From NCBI GenBank assembly GCA_024699855.1, contig JAMPIQ010000002.1, positions 10,416,001-10,480,000 on the forward strand: a DNA stretch of 64,000 nt, written 5' to 3'. A program made the position numbers and the translations under genes. The notes below the pieces were generated by a model, which worked only from the letters and a program-made list of their open reading frames with translations, did not search any database and was not told the origin of the DNA. Of the stretch, positions 43,190 through 53,413 are shown piece after piece; positions within the stretch are counted from its first letter, which is position 1; every line of letters begins with the position of its first letter. This DNA comes from Aphelenchoides besseyi (Eukaryota > Nematoda > Chromadorea > Rhabditida > Aphelenchoididae).

Positions 43190-45756
43190 ATGGAGAAAAG
43201 GTCCAACGCCTCTGCTCCACCGCTGCTCAAATATCCGAACGACGATTGCTGTGCCGGGACCGGTGCTTTGAATTTTGATTTATCGGCTCCAAGTACCTCT
43301 TCATATGCGTCGAATATCGATCAACGAAACAGTGATTTATGCGAGGGACCATCGACTTCCGGCTTTCAGCCACATGTGAACGGCAGCAAAAGCGAGGAAA
43401 AGGGTTCGCCTGACGAGAAGATGCGTCGACTATCGGCGATTACTGTGGGCGAAATCTCGCGTCTAGATCGACATACCATTTTGTTAAGCGCTATGGTTGC
43501 TCCATCACGTTCTCGCGTCTCGTCACCTGTTCGTAAAATGCTTAGTAGTCGTGATTCTCGAACCTCCGGTTTCCAGCCCACACTCTCGACCAACGAGAAT
43601 GGCGATCGATTCGCAAATATCGAAAGTAATACCTAAAACTCAAGAACAATTTCGAAACAATAAAATTTTGTTTATTCATTTCTTTTATTTATTTCACTAT
43701 TTCAGAAGACATGAATCTTCTCGTTCGCAACATCACAAAAGAAGCTAAAACCCTCGTTTCGGCGGAAATGTAAGCAAATGGAATTGACAGAAAACTTTAG
43801 CGAAAACCGTCTACTTTAGATGTTCACTGTTCTTGTTGGACAGAGAAAACAAAGAGCTGGTGGCCGAAGTGTTCGAGAAGGATGGCACTTCGGACGAGTA
43901 TCTCACTGAAATTCGAATGCCACTCTCTGAAGGAATCGTCGGTCATGTTGCGCGAACCGGTGAAATGATGAATGTTGCCGATGTTTACAAGTGAGTTCTC
44001 GATTACAACACTCAACAGTTCTTTCCAATTCCAGACACCCAAATTTCTATCCAAATGTCGACCAAAAGACCGGATTCGTAACACGCAACGTATTGTGCTT
44101 TCCAATTAAAGACAGTTCCGGTAACTTTCTTTTCCTTCTTAAGTTCAATTTCTCTATTAGGAAATTTGGTTGGAGTTGCCGAACTTTGCAACAAAATCGA
44201 CAAGCCCGCGTTTACTCGGCATGACGAACAAGTGGCACAAACTTTCGCGGTTTATTGCGCCATTTCGATCAGTCATGTAAGAATTGACAGTCGACTTTGG
44301 AACTAATGTCTAATTTAGTGTTTACTTTATCGTAAACTACAAGAAGCTCATCGTCGCTCTCACATGGCAGCAGAATTGTTAGTGCAAGGAAGCACGTTGT
44401 CAATAGCCCCCGAAGATATTCTTCGTTTAACCGTCCGAGAAATTCCACCTCCCGAATCGTTTCATCCCGACTTTAATTTGTTTCGATTCTTTCCACGTTC
44501 GATTGGTACTGGAGATATTTATGTGGAAGCAGCACTTAGTATGTTCCAAGAATTGGGGCTCATCGATCGATTTCGAATTCGACGTCGAACGTTGGCTCGG
44601 TTTTTGTTGATGGTACAGAAAGGCTATCGAGAAGTTCCGTACCATAATTGGGGACATGCATTTGCTGTTGCACATTTTTGCTATTTGCTTCTTCGTTTAC
44701 CGACAGTTCAAAAGGCATTGGATGAGTTGGAACGATTGTCGTTGCTTGTTGCGTGTCTGTGCCATGATATCGATCATCGTGGTACAACTAATTCTTTTCA
44801 ATTACAATCTGTAAGAACGAAATCCATTTCCGAAAGATGTTCGTTGATGTTTCAGAAGACCCCACTTGCCCAATTGTACAGCAGTGAAGGCTCGGTTTTG
44901 GAGAGACATCATTTCGCTCAAACAGTTACGATTCTTGGAATGGACGAATGCAACATTTTTGATGAGCTTAGTCGACAAGAATACCAGACGGTCTTGGACA
45001 ATATGCGCGAGATTATTTTGGCTACCGATCTTGTTGCTCATTTACGAAAAGTTCATCGAATCAACAAAATGGTTGAGAGTAAGTGATTGCAACAATTGAC
45101 ATAACTCAATCGTATCATTTTAGTTGGTTTTGACAACAACTCGACCGAGCATCACTATTTGTTCATGTGTTTGTTGATGACGGCAAGCGATCTTTCCGAT
45201 CAGACAAAAGATTTCAAGAATTCGAAAATCATTGCAGTTAGTTGGACGAAAGCTTTCTATTTGAAACACGATCATTTAGGACCACATCTACAAAGAATTC
45301 TTTTCGCAAGGCGATTTGGAGAAGCAGATGGGCAATGAGCCTTCGGAAATGATGGATCGAGAGAAGGCGTGTGTTCCAAAAATTCAGTTGGAATTCACCG
45401 ATTCGGTGACCACACGAGTATTTTCGTATGTTTGAGTTTTCAACTAAACACTGAAGTTCATATTTAGATGCATCTCCCAAATTCTACCCGAATTACGTGA
45501 GACCTACGAGTCGGTTTTGGAGAATCGACGTTGTTGGTCTGCATTAGACGCAATTCTATTGGAAGAGGGAGTTTCGGCAGGTGGCGGTTTGGATTACTTG
45601 CGAAACACGAGCATCGAGCAAAAAGTCTACGAACGAGTGAAAACAAGTGGAAAGAAACCGGTGGAGAACGAAAATTCAAAACCGAAGAAAGATACCGAGA
45701 CGAACGAAACAAACAATGTAAATAAGGGATCTTCCAGTTCGAGAACCGTAATATGA
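43190..45756 (+). CDS. pde-2: PDE2-type cyclic nucleotide phosphodiesterase (GAF + PDEase)
   Basis: ATG at 43190-43192, TGA at 45754-45756, introns of about 40-50 nt plus one of roughly 70 nt. An N-terminal Ser-rich region of about 145 residues precedes one GAF domain (43.7-44.3 kb) with ICSLF-like [20 protein letters not shown] and the cyclic-nucleotide-binding NKxxxF...DE pattern ([17 protein letters not shown]). The catalytic domain has [17 protein letters not shown], the metal-binding [38 protein letters not shown] and [13 protein letters not shown], all closest to PDE2. It should hydrolyse cAMP and cGMP in the cytosol or at membranes, with GAF-bound cGMP as allosteric control. Mammalian PDE2A has two GAF domains; GAF-A is not seen here. 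The C-terminus is a charged Lys/Asn-rich tail ending RTVI. Symbol follows C. elegans pde-2 by family. Confidence 0.88.
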
Positions 45757-46831
45757 TGCTGATTATTTATTCGAACAGTTTGAATTTATATTATGCTTTA
45801 ATTTCTCTGTTAATTACATCGAGTTTAACCAATCATTGCTCACGGTTATTGCCGCCCATTCTTCCAATTCTATCATTATACCAACAAGACACTTTGTTTA
45901 CTAAACGATTGAAATTAGTAGTACAGAAATGCATATTCTTTAATCCCCGTGATAACCACCCGGTCTTATTGTTACGATGTTTTCTGGACAATCATCTCGT
46001 ACGCCTCTGTAAATGCCCAATCATGTCATTTGTGTCTTCTGGTCCATGCGCGTAATCGAACATTATTCCTTGCAGTTGATCATCTAAATATGATCACCAT
46101 CTATTTTGCTTTTCCATTAGCTGATCATTCCAAATTACGACTTTCAGCGATATATTACCTATTTCTGATAAGCGGGTGTCTGTACGCCACAAGACCATAG
46201 TTTTCAAATTCAATTGATTTTCTAACATTTTGATAAATTGGCGTCATTGGAGATATTCTATGATTTGAATGTTGAGAATAAAACAACCTTCTAACTTGTA
46301 CTTTCAAAGCAAATGTACGAAGGAATGCTGAAGCAAGAGTTTTATAGACCGTGGAAGTAAAAAGAACGTGAGTTACTTTAAAATCGAATACCCTCATCAC
46401 ACTCCAACTTTTTATTTGCCAAAGCTCTTCATAGAATTTGCTATGCGCTTGAGTCTCAACCATCTTTCGTAATTATTGTTTGATCGTTGAACGAAGATCA
46501 AAAGGTCGTTGAATGTACATGAGAGTAGTTTTCAAGAATTTCCAGACCGTTTTGATTACATGATCCCGAGCGAATTCTTACTTACTGATGAGATTGAAAC
46601 TTGACGGATGTTCGATTATTCGTTCATGACTTTGGTCTTTTTCTATGAAGATCTTTAGTCATCATTCATGATGAAGAATTTAAGTACGAGTAGTACACGA
46701 GCCATCTTGACAATCAAGTGTCGAATTAAAGAGCGCATTTTCAGACGAAGCGGAAGTGACGTTTGATTGTTTTGAGCACTAACATTTCATCAGTTGTTAT
46801 TTTATTTAGTTTTCTATCTTTGAAGTTGCTT
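45757..46831. other. Intergenic, no supported gene
   Basis: The 3' flank of the PDE gene. A minus-strand frame at 46155-46463 (MVETQAHSKFYEELWQ...) is open for 102 codons and contains several possible splice sites, but it has no recognisable domain and is not called as a gene. Confidence 0.4.
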
Positions 46832-47827
46832 ATGCGGAATGAATCGAGGAAGAAGGTAAGTGATGGCATTGAACAATTGCCATTGTTTCTGCTTGTAGTC
46901 GATCCTATCAGTATCAAAAATCGCCTTCGGAGTTACCTGCGTGTTGCTTTATGTTATGGAGACAAAAGCACAAATTGAAAGCAGAGAATTGAGTCTTCAA
47001 ACCAAGGAATTTGGATTGAAGTTTGATTTTCAGGCGTGCTACCGACGATGCCGATCGACGAGGCGGCCCATTAGATGTACAGGAACCGCGTATTCAGATT
47101 CGAAAACGTATGGATCCACAGCGCGTAGCAAGCGACAAGGTAGGCAACTGCCGCTAAACGACTCCGGCCGCCATTTCTTAATAGAGTGTTTGCTTGATTG
47201 CCAAATTCGTAAGTTCGCTTCGCTTATGAAACTAAAACAATAGGTGCATACAATTAAATGTTTGTTGTTAGGGCCGAGCCAACGGCGATTCTGGGCTATA
47301 CAACCAACAACGAGTGGAGGCTATTCACCGTCTTCATTCTATAATGAACCAACGTTTCGAGCAACGTTTCCCAATCAGAACATCGATATCACAGAAGGCT
47401 CGAACACTATCGGTAAACAAGGGAACCTCGCAAACTCGCAGTTCGAATACCACGGGAAGGCGATCGGCACAATCAGTTTCACCGAACAACAACCGTCATT
47501 CCCGACCTTCACTTCGTATAACAACGAGGTAAATATGGTAATTAAACAACAAAGAATTCTGTTTTCGAGAATCAACAACCGAACCAATTCAAATCAAGCT
47601 TCAACTATCAACAACCATCGTTCGAACAGCAACCGATCAACTCGCTTTTCAAAACAGGATACACGTCAAACGAACTTCCGATTACGCCAAGCCAAACAGG
47701 CATTCGATGGCTTCCAAACTACCACGGAGACCAGTTTACAGATCCCCACCGTATCATGGAGACGCAAGCGTTGAACGAACAGTTCTTTCGTTCCATTGGT
47801 AATCAGCTAGATGTTCGTGATTACTAA
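46832..47827 (+). CDS. Small secreted protein: basic Cys-containing segment followed by Gln/Asn/Pro-rich region
   Basis: Family not recognised. Exon 1 (46832-46855, MRNESRKK) joins across a 43-nt intron to exon 2 (from 46899), making a classic signal peptide: basic start, then ILSVSKIAFGVTCVLLYVM. Next comes a cluster of Cys and Arg (FQACYRRCRSTRRPIRCTG) and a tract with basic pairs (SARSKRQG-like TARSKRQG). After a further intron with acceptor TTAG at about 47.27 kb, the chain turns Gln/Asn/Ser/Phe-rich (YSPSSFYNEPTFRATFPNQN, FEYHGKAIGT). A last exon follows a 43-nt intron (NQQPNQFKSSFNYQQPSF ... NQLDVRDY, TAA 47825-47827). All phases agree. It may be a matrix or cuticle protein, or a precursor cut after the RSKR site; both are inference. 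The TTTATTTAG at 46801-46809 could be a trans-splice acceptor. Confidence 0.7.
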
Positions 47828-48116
47828 GAACCTTCAATATTGGAAGATTTATTCTTTGGCTTTTTGTTGTTGATACAAATATGCAATTGGGTTAAATGAA
47901 CTTTTTATCAACTTTTCACATTCTGCAATACTTAACATACAATTCCATCAGAACATCGGGAAGCGACCGTTGGATTTACGATGTAATGCATTTTGCTCAG
48001 ATTGACGGCATGCGCGATTGTTTGCCTCGTAAATCACAAAAAAATTAGCTAATTCTAAACAATACATAGGGAATAGAGTGTGAAATTAATTAGAAGTAAT
48101 GCTTCAATTCTTGTAA
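47828..48116. other. Short convergent intergenic region
   Basis: 3' ends of the secreted protein gene (plus) and the neuropeptide gene (minus) face each other here. No gene seen. Confidence 0.4.
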
Positions 48117-48365
48117 TTAACGATAAACGTAATATTGATCAGTCCAAGCGCCGAAACGTGGCATCGAGCGCATTCGTGCACCAATGGGAAATCGAAGGCC
48201 ACCACCTCTCTTGTCGAACGATCTTTTGCCAAGCGAATCGAGGAACGGGTTGAATGATGATCGTTTACCCGACGTAGAGTACGAAAGCACGTTGCTGTTG
48301 AGAGCTTGTGCAAGGACAATCAGGAACGCAAAGAACACAAGTTTGAAGAGAAAATTGGGCGACAT
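48117..48365 (-). CDS. NLP-3-like neuropeptide precursor (NPFLDSL-amide)
   Basis: A single uninterrupted frame of 82 codons, ATG at 48363-48365 and TAA at 48117-48119. The signal peptide is MSPNFLFKLVFFAFLIVLAQA. It is followed by a spacer and then KR-SSFNPFLDSLG-KR: a peptide flanked by dibasic sites with a C-terminal Gly for amidation, predicted to be SSFNPFLDSL-amide. A second KR (SFDKR) follows, leaving a 26-residue C-terminal piece rich in Gly, Arg and Phe (GGGLRFPIGARMRSMPRFGA). The NPFLDS core matches peptides I know from C. elegans NLP-3 (AINPFLDSM, AVNPFLDSI). The C. elegans precursor gives three such peptides; this one gives only one clear copy. Secreted from neurons, probably acting through a GPCR. 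Confidence 0.8.
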   Translation of the reverse strand: MSPNFLFKLVFFAFLIVLAQALNSNVLSYSTSGKRSSFNPFLDSLGKRSFDKRGGGLRFPIGARMRSMPRFGAWTDQYYVYR

Positions 48366-49800
48366 GTGACGATCGAGCTCTAAACTTTCAAATCGTACAA
48401 AGAATCAAATGATACACAATTTGACGACGCGTGAGAACACGAAAGAAACAAACAGGGATAAGAATTTTCTAAACAGTGGGAATTCCTCGCCCCAATTCTG
48501 AATTGTAGGTTGCTTATGTTCTTATCTCATCCAACCTACGATTCAATTTATATGAGAAAATATGCATAAATAAAGGGATTTATAGTTGCTTTCACAACTT
48601 AAACATTCCGACCGTAAGAACGTTTGCGTAATGACCACATTGATTATTCTAATGTTCGCACGATTGTTTTAATAGCAACTAAATTTGCGTCGAAATGATC
48701 ATTTGCACCTCATATTTATGTTAACTATGACTTCACAAGCTCGAACACAGCCAACAACATAAAAATTACGGTCGCAAAACAACTGGTCGTCTGTTTACCA
48801 ACTCGAATCTGAGCGAATGAATGAAATTGAATTGACTAAAATTGACTATCAAACAGTCGAATAGATGGCCACGAGAGTGGAAATGCGTAGTGTTGAAACG
48901 GAGTTAATTGACCACCAACTCATGATATCAGATAATACATACAAAACCGAGACAACGACACACAACTTGCTCCGCCCCGGCATCTAAAGTTCGTTTACAA
49001 GATTGTTGTCCTCGATTCCGCCCATTTTCTAGCGACATCGTGAACAAAATTGATGAATCGACTTATCTGAAGGAAGAACAGACATTACATAAATGCCAAA
49101 TTGAATTCGACGAACAATGCACTTGCGTTTGTTGGATTGTCAACTTGACGTTGGAAATTCAGTCGGCAATCCAAATCCTTTTGGCGTCTGAAAGACTTCG
49201 TTTTGAACGGCAGTCCTCTATGTCAACTACATAAATCCGTAACGAAAATATGTAGAAACGAGATTAAGTAAACCCGTAAAGTGTCGTAAAATTCCGTGAA
49301 TACGTCCAGACTAATAAATCGAAAACAAGTACTATTCAAATGACTAAACCTTGTGTTCAGCATGTTGTCAGAAGTCCAAATGCTAATCTTCAGATTACGG
49401 AGTCTATTGTAATATGCGAATAAGAAGCCCAATAAGATTCTAATCTCATGTTGCGATCAGGAAGTTAACATTTTCCGTGATTAAGCGCATGAAAACATAC
49501 AATAACACACGTTCCAAAATTCAAATTCACGTTTTCGGTCTACGGTATCAGTTGCCATCGCAGACTTGTTTTGTTACAAGACTTTCCGCACGGTTTAATG
49601 CTTCATTATCTGCTGCACAGCGGAAATTGTATTCCAGCTTCATGTTCACAGATTAGATGAAACGAAGCGTGTTTACACATCAGGAGCAAAAACTTCTCGT
49701 ATAGCATTCTTCTTGTGATAAAAAGCGCAAACAAATGAAAAATTTCTTGATGTTTCCAGGGAAAGTTTTAAAAGTTCTAAGCCTTTTAAATATATTAGCA
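48366..49800. other. Upstream region of the neuropeptide gene
   Basis: No exon supported. Contains an imperfect 14-bp inverted repeat (48499-48545). Otherwise AT-rich sequence with short frames. Confidence 0.4.
48499..48545. repeat. 14-bp inverted repeat with 19-nt loop
   Basis: TGAATTGTAGGTTG at 48499-48512 pairs with CAACCTACGATTCA at 48532-48545, with one mismatch that is a G-U pair in RNA. It lies about 135-180 nt upstream of the neuropeptide ATG. The stem is too short for a typical microRNA precursor. Confidence 0.6.
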
Positions 49801-49807
49801 ATGTTTT

Positions 49808-50331
49808 CAGTCAACTTGTATTTAAAATTTACGATGAAAATGTGATTCCTTTGTCAAAACCAGCTGTCAAGACGCCGACTAGTACGAAGAGTATTCGTGC
49901 CTCTTGGTATGTCCTTTTGTTACCAATAAACATTCCACAAAGAAACAGGTGCAATATGGATCGTATAAGTGAAAGTTGCTCTCGAATTCATTGACCTTTA
50001 AATAGTTTGTTCATATCGCTGTGAATTACAAATCACATTTCCAGCTCGATTGCTCGTAAATCTAATGAACTTTCTAACAAAAATAGGCAGCTACGGTAAA
50101 GCTTCTAATTGGCGTACAAGCATCAAAAAGAGCTTAATTAATCTTTTGTTTCTAAAATGCCGAATAAAAGAAGCTTCTGACAGGTTTAGATTACAGCGTT
50201 TATGGCTCATGTTCGTATTCGCAAAATTTATACACAGAGAAGAGTGTGCGAAGGACTCTTCCAAAACTATCAATATTGAACAACTACTGTCTCACATCAA
50301 CTTCTTGTTAACAGAAATACAAATAAAATGA
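49808..50331 (+). CDS. Unrecognised gene, three exons in phase (5' end missing)
   Basis: Family not recognised. After a TTTTCAG acceptor the first visible exon reads QLVFKIYDENVIPLSKPAVK then TPTSTKSIRAS. It joins across a 42-nt intron (GTATGT...AACAG) to WCNMD, then across a second intron (GTATAAGTG...TTCCAG) to PRLLVNLMNFLTKIGSYGKA and a Lys/Leu-rich helical stretch, stopping at 50329-50331. The phases are consistent at both joins, which is the main evidence. An AATAAA overlaps the stop. The start exon was not found. It could be one gene with the exons at 50.8-51.3 kb if the last exon is spliced before its stop. Confidence 0.4.
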
Positions 50332-50801
50332 TCATCGTGTACATGGCATTTTTTTACAGTAATAGAATGCTCACTACGAGACTGCACTTTTACGATAATG
50401 ACGAGTTGGTTATCATTATTCCAAAGCTCCTATGGCCAAATAGCATAGCCTTCAGTGATTTACTTTAACCATACGATTAATCTCATTGATTCACAGCCAA
50501 GATATTGGGTTGTTACCTAATCAAAATACTTTTCGCAGTTTTTCATTCATTAGCTTATTCTTGAGCAGAAGGTTGCGTTGATGTTCTTCGGGCTTCTGGC
50601 TTTGATTTTTATTGAAGCCATTACGATTATTTACTCGATCTTCTTTTAAACTTATGTTTTGTAGTGTGAGTGTGATAAACAGGTGTACAACGAAGCGGTG
50701 ATTGTTGCAAGGAATTTTGATTATTTTGGTATCTAGTAAAGAACATGGAAAAGATTGCTTTTATTACTAAAATCTTTACTTATACAGTGAGCTTACTGAT
50801 G
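50332..50801. other. Gap between two groups of unrecognised exons
   Basis: About 470 nt of AT-rich sequence. Either intergenic, or intronic if the two exon groups belong together. Small exon-like pieces between AG and GT are present but cannot be chained. Confidence 0.3.
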
Positions 50802-51320
50802 AAACATGGTTGTAAGTAGTCGCAAACCTTTTCGTTAGCAAAATTCCAATTTTCAAGAATAAGAACCACGTAATAATTAATGCAATTTCAAGACAATGGA
50901 CAACCTGAAATATCGAAAAGGAAACGATTGGTGGTCAAACAGAAGGAAGAAATAGAACTTGCGAAGCCACGATTTCCTACTATTCGTTCAAATTGCTTGC
51001 CCACTAGAAGTACAAAGTGGACTGATGATATGGATAACCGATATAAATACCGGTAAGCAAAATATGACAACTGGAACTTTAAGACATAGAAATCTTTACT
51101 TTTAAACTTTCATGACAATCAACATTACGATTTTTTCAGAAAGATTGACGTTCTGCTAGAACGCGAAGACCGAATGATGTCGACACTTATGAATGGGTTT
51201 ATGAAACTATCTTGCGCAGTCTTGCGTGTTCTTCGTTGCCGCAAAAGCAATCCTAATTATTGGAACAACGTAGCCAAACAATGTTGTACCTTTTTCGTAA
51301 ATGTCCATTCGTGTTCTTAA
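50802..51320 (+). CDS. Unrecognised Lys/Arg-rich protein, exons in phase (5' end uncertain)
   Basis: Exons chain as SLLMKHGY, then after an intron of about 75 nt NGQPEISKRKRLVVKQKEEI and ELAKPRFPTIRSNCLPTRST, KWTDDMDNRYKYR, then after a TTTTTTCAG acceptor KIDVLLEREDRMMSTLMNGF with MKLSCAVLRVLRCRKSNPNYW. The stop TAA is at 51318-51320. The basic, coiled-coil-like composition with a Trp-containing segment recalls small DNA-binding (Myb/MADF-like) proteins, but no domain can be assigned. Splice phases agree at both joins; the N-terminus was not found. Confidence 0.4.
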
Positions 51321-51837
51321 CAGATCAGTTAACCATTCGTTCAGTTTTACAAGTTCAATTTAATGCAATGCTTTTAATCCAATGCTCACTGTTCTATCGA
51401 CTTTTGAACTCTCCAATCGAATTGTCGTTAGTCAGACAACGCTATTCACATAAAAATGCAAATTCTTGTTTTTCGTAGTTTCTTTATAGAAAAATAAGTT
51501 AAATTTGGCGATTTGAAAGACTCGAATAACAAACATAAGTTGCACTTTCGATTTACATCAAGGCAATTCGGAATTAACAACGTACTGAGTGAATACACAC
51601 GCTCTGTTTTGCGACAAAACAATCTTACACTAACTATGTACAGAAAAATGCAATCGGAACGGGGAAGCGAGGATTTGGCGTTTGTTCGCGTTTACCGTAG
51701 AAGCGCACAAGGCACGTATTAATGAAGAGTAAGTCGGGAATAGCTATACATGCATAGTTAACAACAATAATCATAAAAAAGCAAATGAAGTCGATTAGCA
51801 AAGCCGTATAACTGAATAAAAGTAGAACCATGTAAAA
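51321..51837. other. Convergent 3' flanks, no gene seen
   Basis: Lies between the unrecognised plus-strand exons and the 3' end of the PCGF gene. Short frames only. Confidence 0.35.
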
Positions 51838-53413
51838 TCAATAACAACAAAACTCTCGATCAATTGATGTATCTGTTGACAGCGTAGGTTTATCCGGAGG
51901 ACTGACATTAGAAAATTGAATCTGAGAAAAACCGTTGGAAAGTTGATCACGACGAATAGGCGACACCGCAACACCGGGTTTCCATTGACACTGAGTCATT
52001 TCCTTCGACTGATTTTTCTTTTGGACATTTGACTGAAGAAAAGATGCGAGTGATGGATGAACATCAGGTGATAAGTTCGTGTTGCGATTGTATGTGACTG
52101 CAGTTGACAGTAGTCGTTGAATTAGAGCCGGTGGAAGCGACTGGTTGACCAGAGTCCTCGTGCCGTTCTTCTTTGAATCGATTGGTAAAAAAGGTGGAAA
52201 TCTTGGGAAAACAGGTGAAGTGGGCGATTCAACGAAATTTGAGCGAGTGCTCGGCATATTCATCGAATTTGGTAGAGAACCGGATGTTGTTGGAGTGGAG
52301 TTAAGCATGCTGATAAAAGAATAGAGTTGTGTTGGATTTATTGTTGGGCTCTCAGTGCGTTTCAGTTGTTTTAGTCTGGCTGTTCCATCAAGAATTTCTT
52401 TCTTGCGTTTAACAGTCGACTTCGGACGTTCGATTGTCGCTTTGTTGTTAAATAGCGAAAAAACGAGTTGATTTGTCTCCGCTGTATTGCTACTGTTTAA
52501 CGGTTCGAACATCTGCACCGGCGATTGCAATGATGGAGTTCGTTGTGGTAGTAGTGCGGGTTTACTTAAAACCGGCGGTCCATTGGCATCAACTTCGTAG
52601 GATTGTACTTCGAGTATCGGCATTTCATCGATCACAACTGGACATTTTGCTTGATGAACATTGGCGATTATGACTATTGGCCTTAATCCATCGAAATGAC
52701 CGGTTTGAAGTACAACATCGGATATTGTAGCGGAATCCCGAAGTAGAAGTGAATCAGCGGAAAAAAAGTCGAGCTTCAAACAACTTATAGTCGGAAAGAA
52801 CTTGCGAATGAAGATTTTCTTCAGTGATCGAATTTGAAGATCATGCCGACACCGCAATATCATCTCATAATCGTCCAACTCCATTGTTTCGCCTTGAAGA
52901 CCAGTCGTCGACTGAGTGTTTTGCATAACAACTCGTACGCGAACCATGTCATCTGGAAGGCACAGATTTCGGGCCAACGATACGAGGTTGCTTGCGCAGA
53001 CTTGAAGATTCGACGATTTGAGTCGATAAACTATGTCAAATTGACGTCGAAGTGATTGAGACGATTCGATCGGGAAGAAACGGTAGGCCAACTGTTGAAG
53101 ATTGAGATCGGTTGTGTAGCATCGTGGCGAGAAATTTTGGTCTAACTCCTGATTGCAATGCGGACATCGGTTCTGTTGCTCGCAATGTTGGACCAAACAT
53201 ACGTGGCAAACTGAAATACAAACATCAAAAACCGTAACTCTTTTAGGTATAAATAATTGATAAGCTTTTCATATCAAAAGGCGAAAGTAAAGTTTACGGT
53301 AATTAGAAGAACATACATGTATGTCCGCACAACTTCAGTCGCACCGGATCAATAACTATTTCCCGACAGATCGAGCACATCAGCAGCTGTCGGAGTTGAG
53401 CGGTATCGGCCAT
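51838..53413 (-). CDS. Polycomb-group RING finger protein (PCGF/MIG-32-like)
   Basis: Two coding exons. Exon 1 starts at ATG 53411-53413 (MADTAQLRQLLMCSICREIV) and exon 2 continues in phase. Together they make one C3HC4 RING finger: CSIC...CGHTFCHVCLVQHC...CPHC. Directly after it, TDLNLQQLAYRFFPIESSQS with LRRQFDIVY matches the segment between RING and RAWUL in PCGF proteins. A RAWUL-like ubiquitin-fold region (VRVRVVMQN ... LRCRHDLQIRSLKKIFIRKF ... LRPIVIIA) follows, then a Ser/Pro/Asn-rich tail of about 230 residues. PCGF proteins pair with RING1/SPAT-3 in PRC1 to ubiquitinate histone H2A; C. elegans has MIG-32. Orthology is inferred. A TTTCAG sits directly before the ATG, suggesting a 5' UTR intron or trans-splicing. 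Confidence 0.82.

Noticed and set aside
42526..43278. 250-codon plus-strand frame before the PDE gene
   Set aside because: Arg/Phe/Ser-rich low-information peptide that overlaps the true PDE start in another frame; antisense frames are equally open.
46155..46463. 102-codon minus-strand frame (MVETQAHSKF...)
   Set aside because: No domain and no supporting neighbours; attempted splicing leads to early stops.
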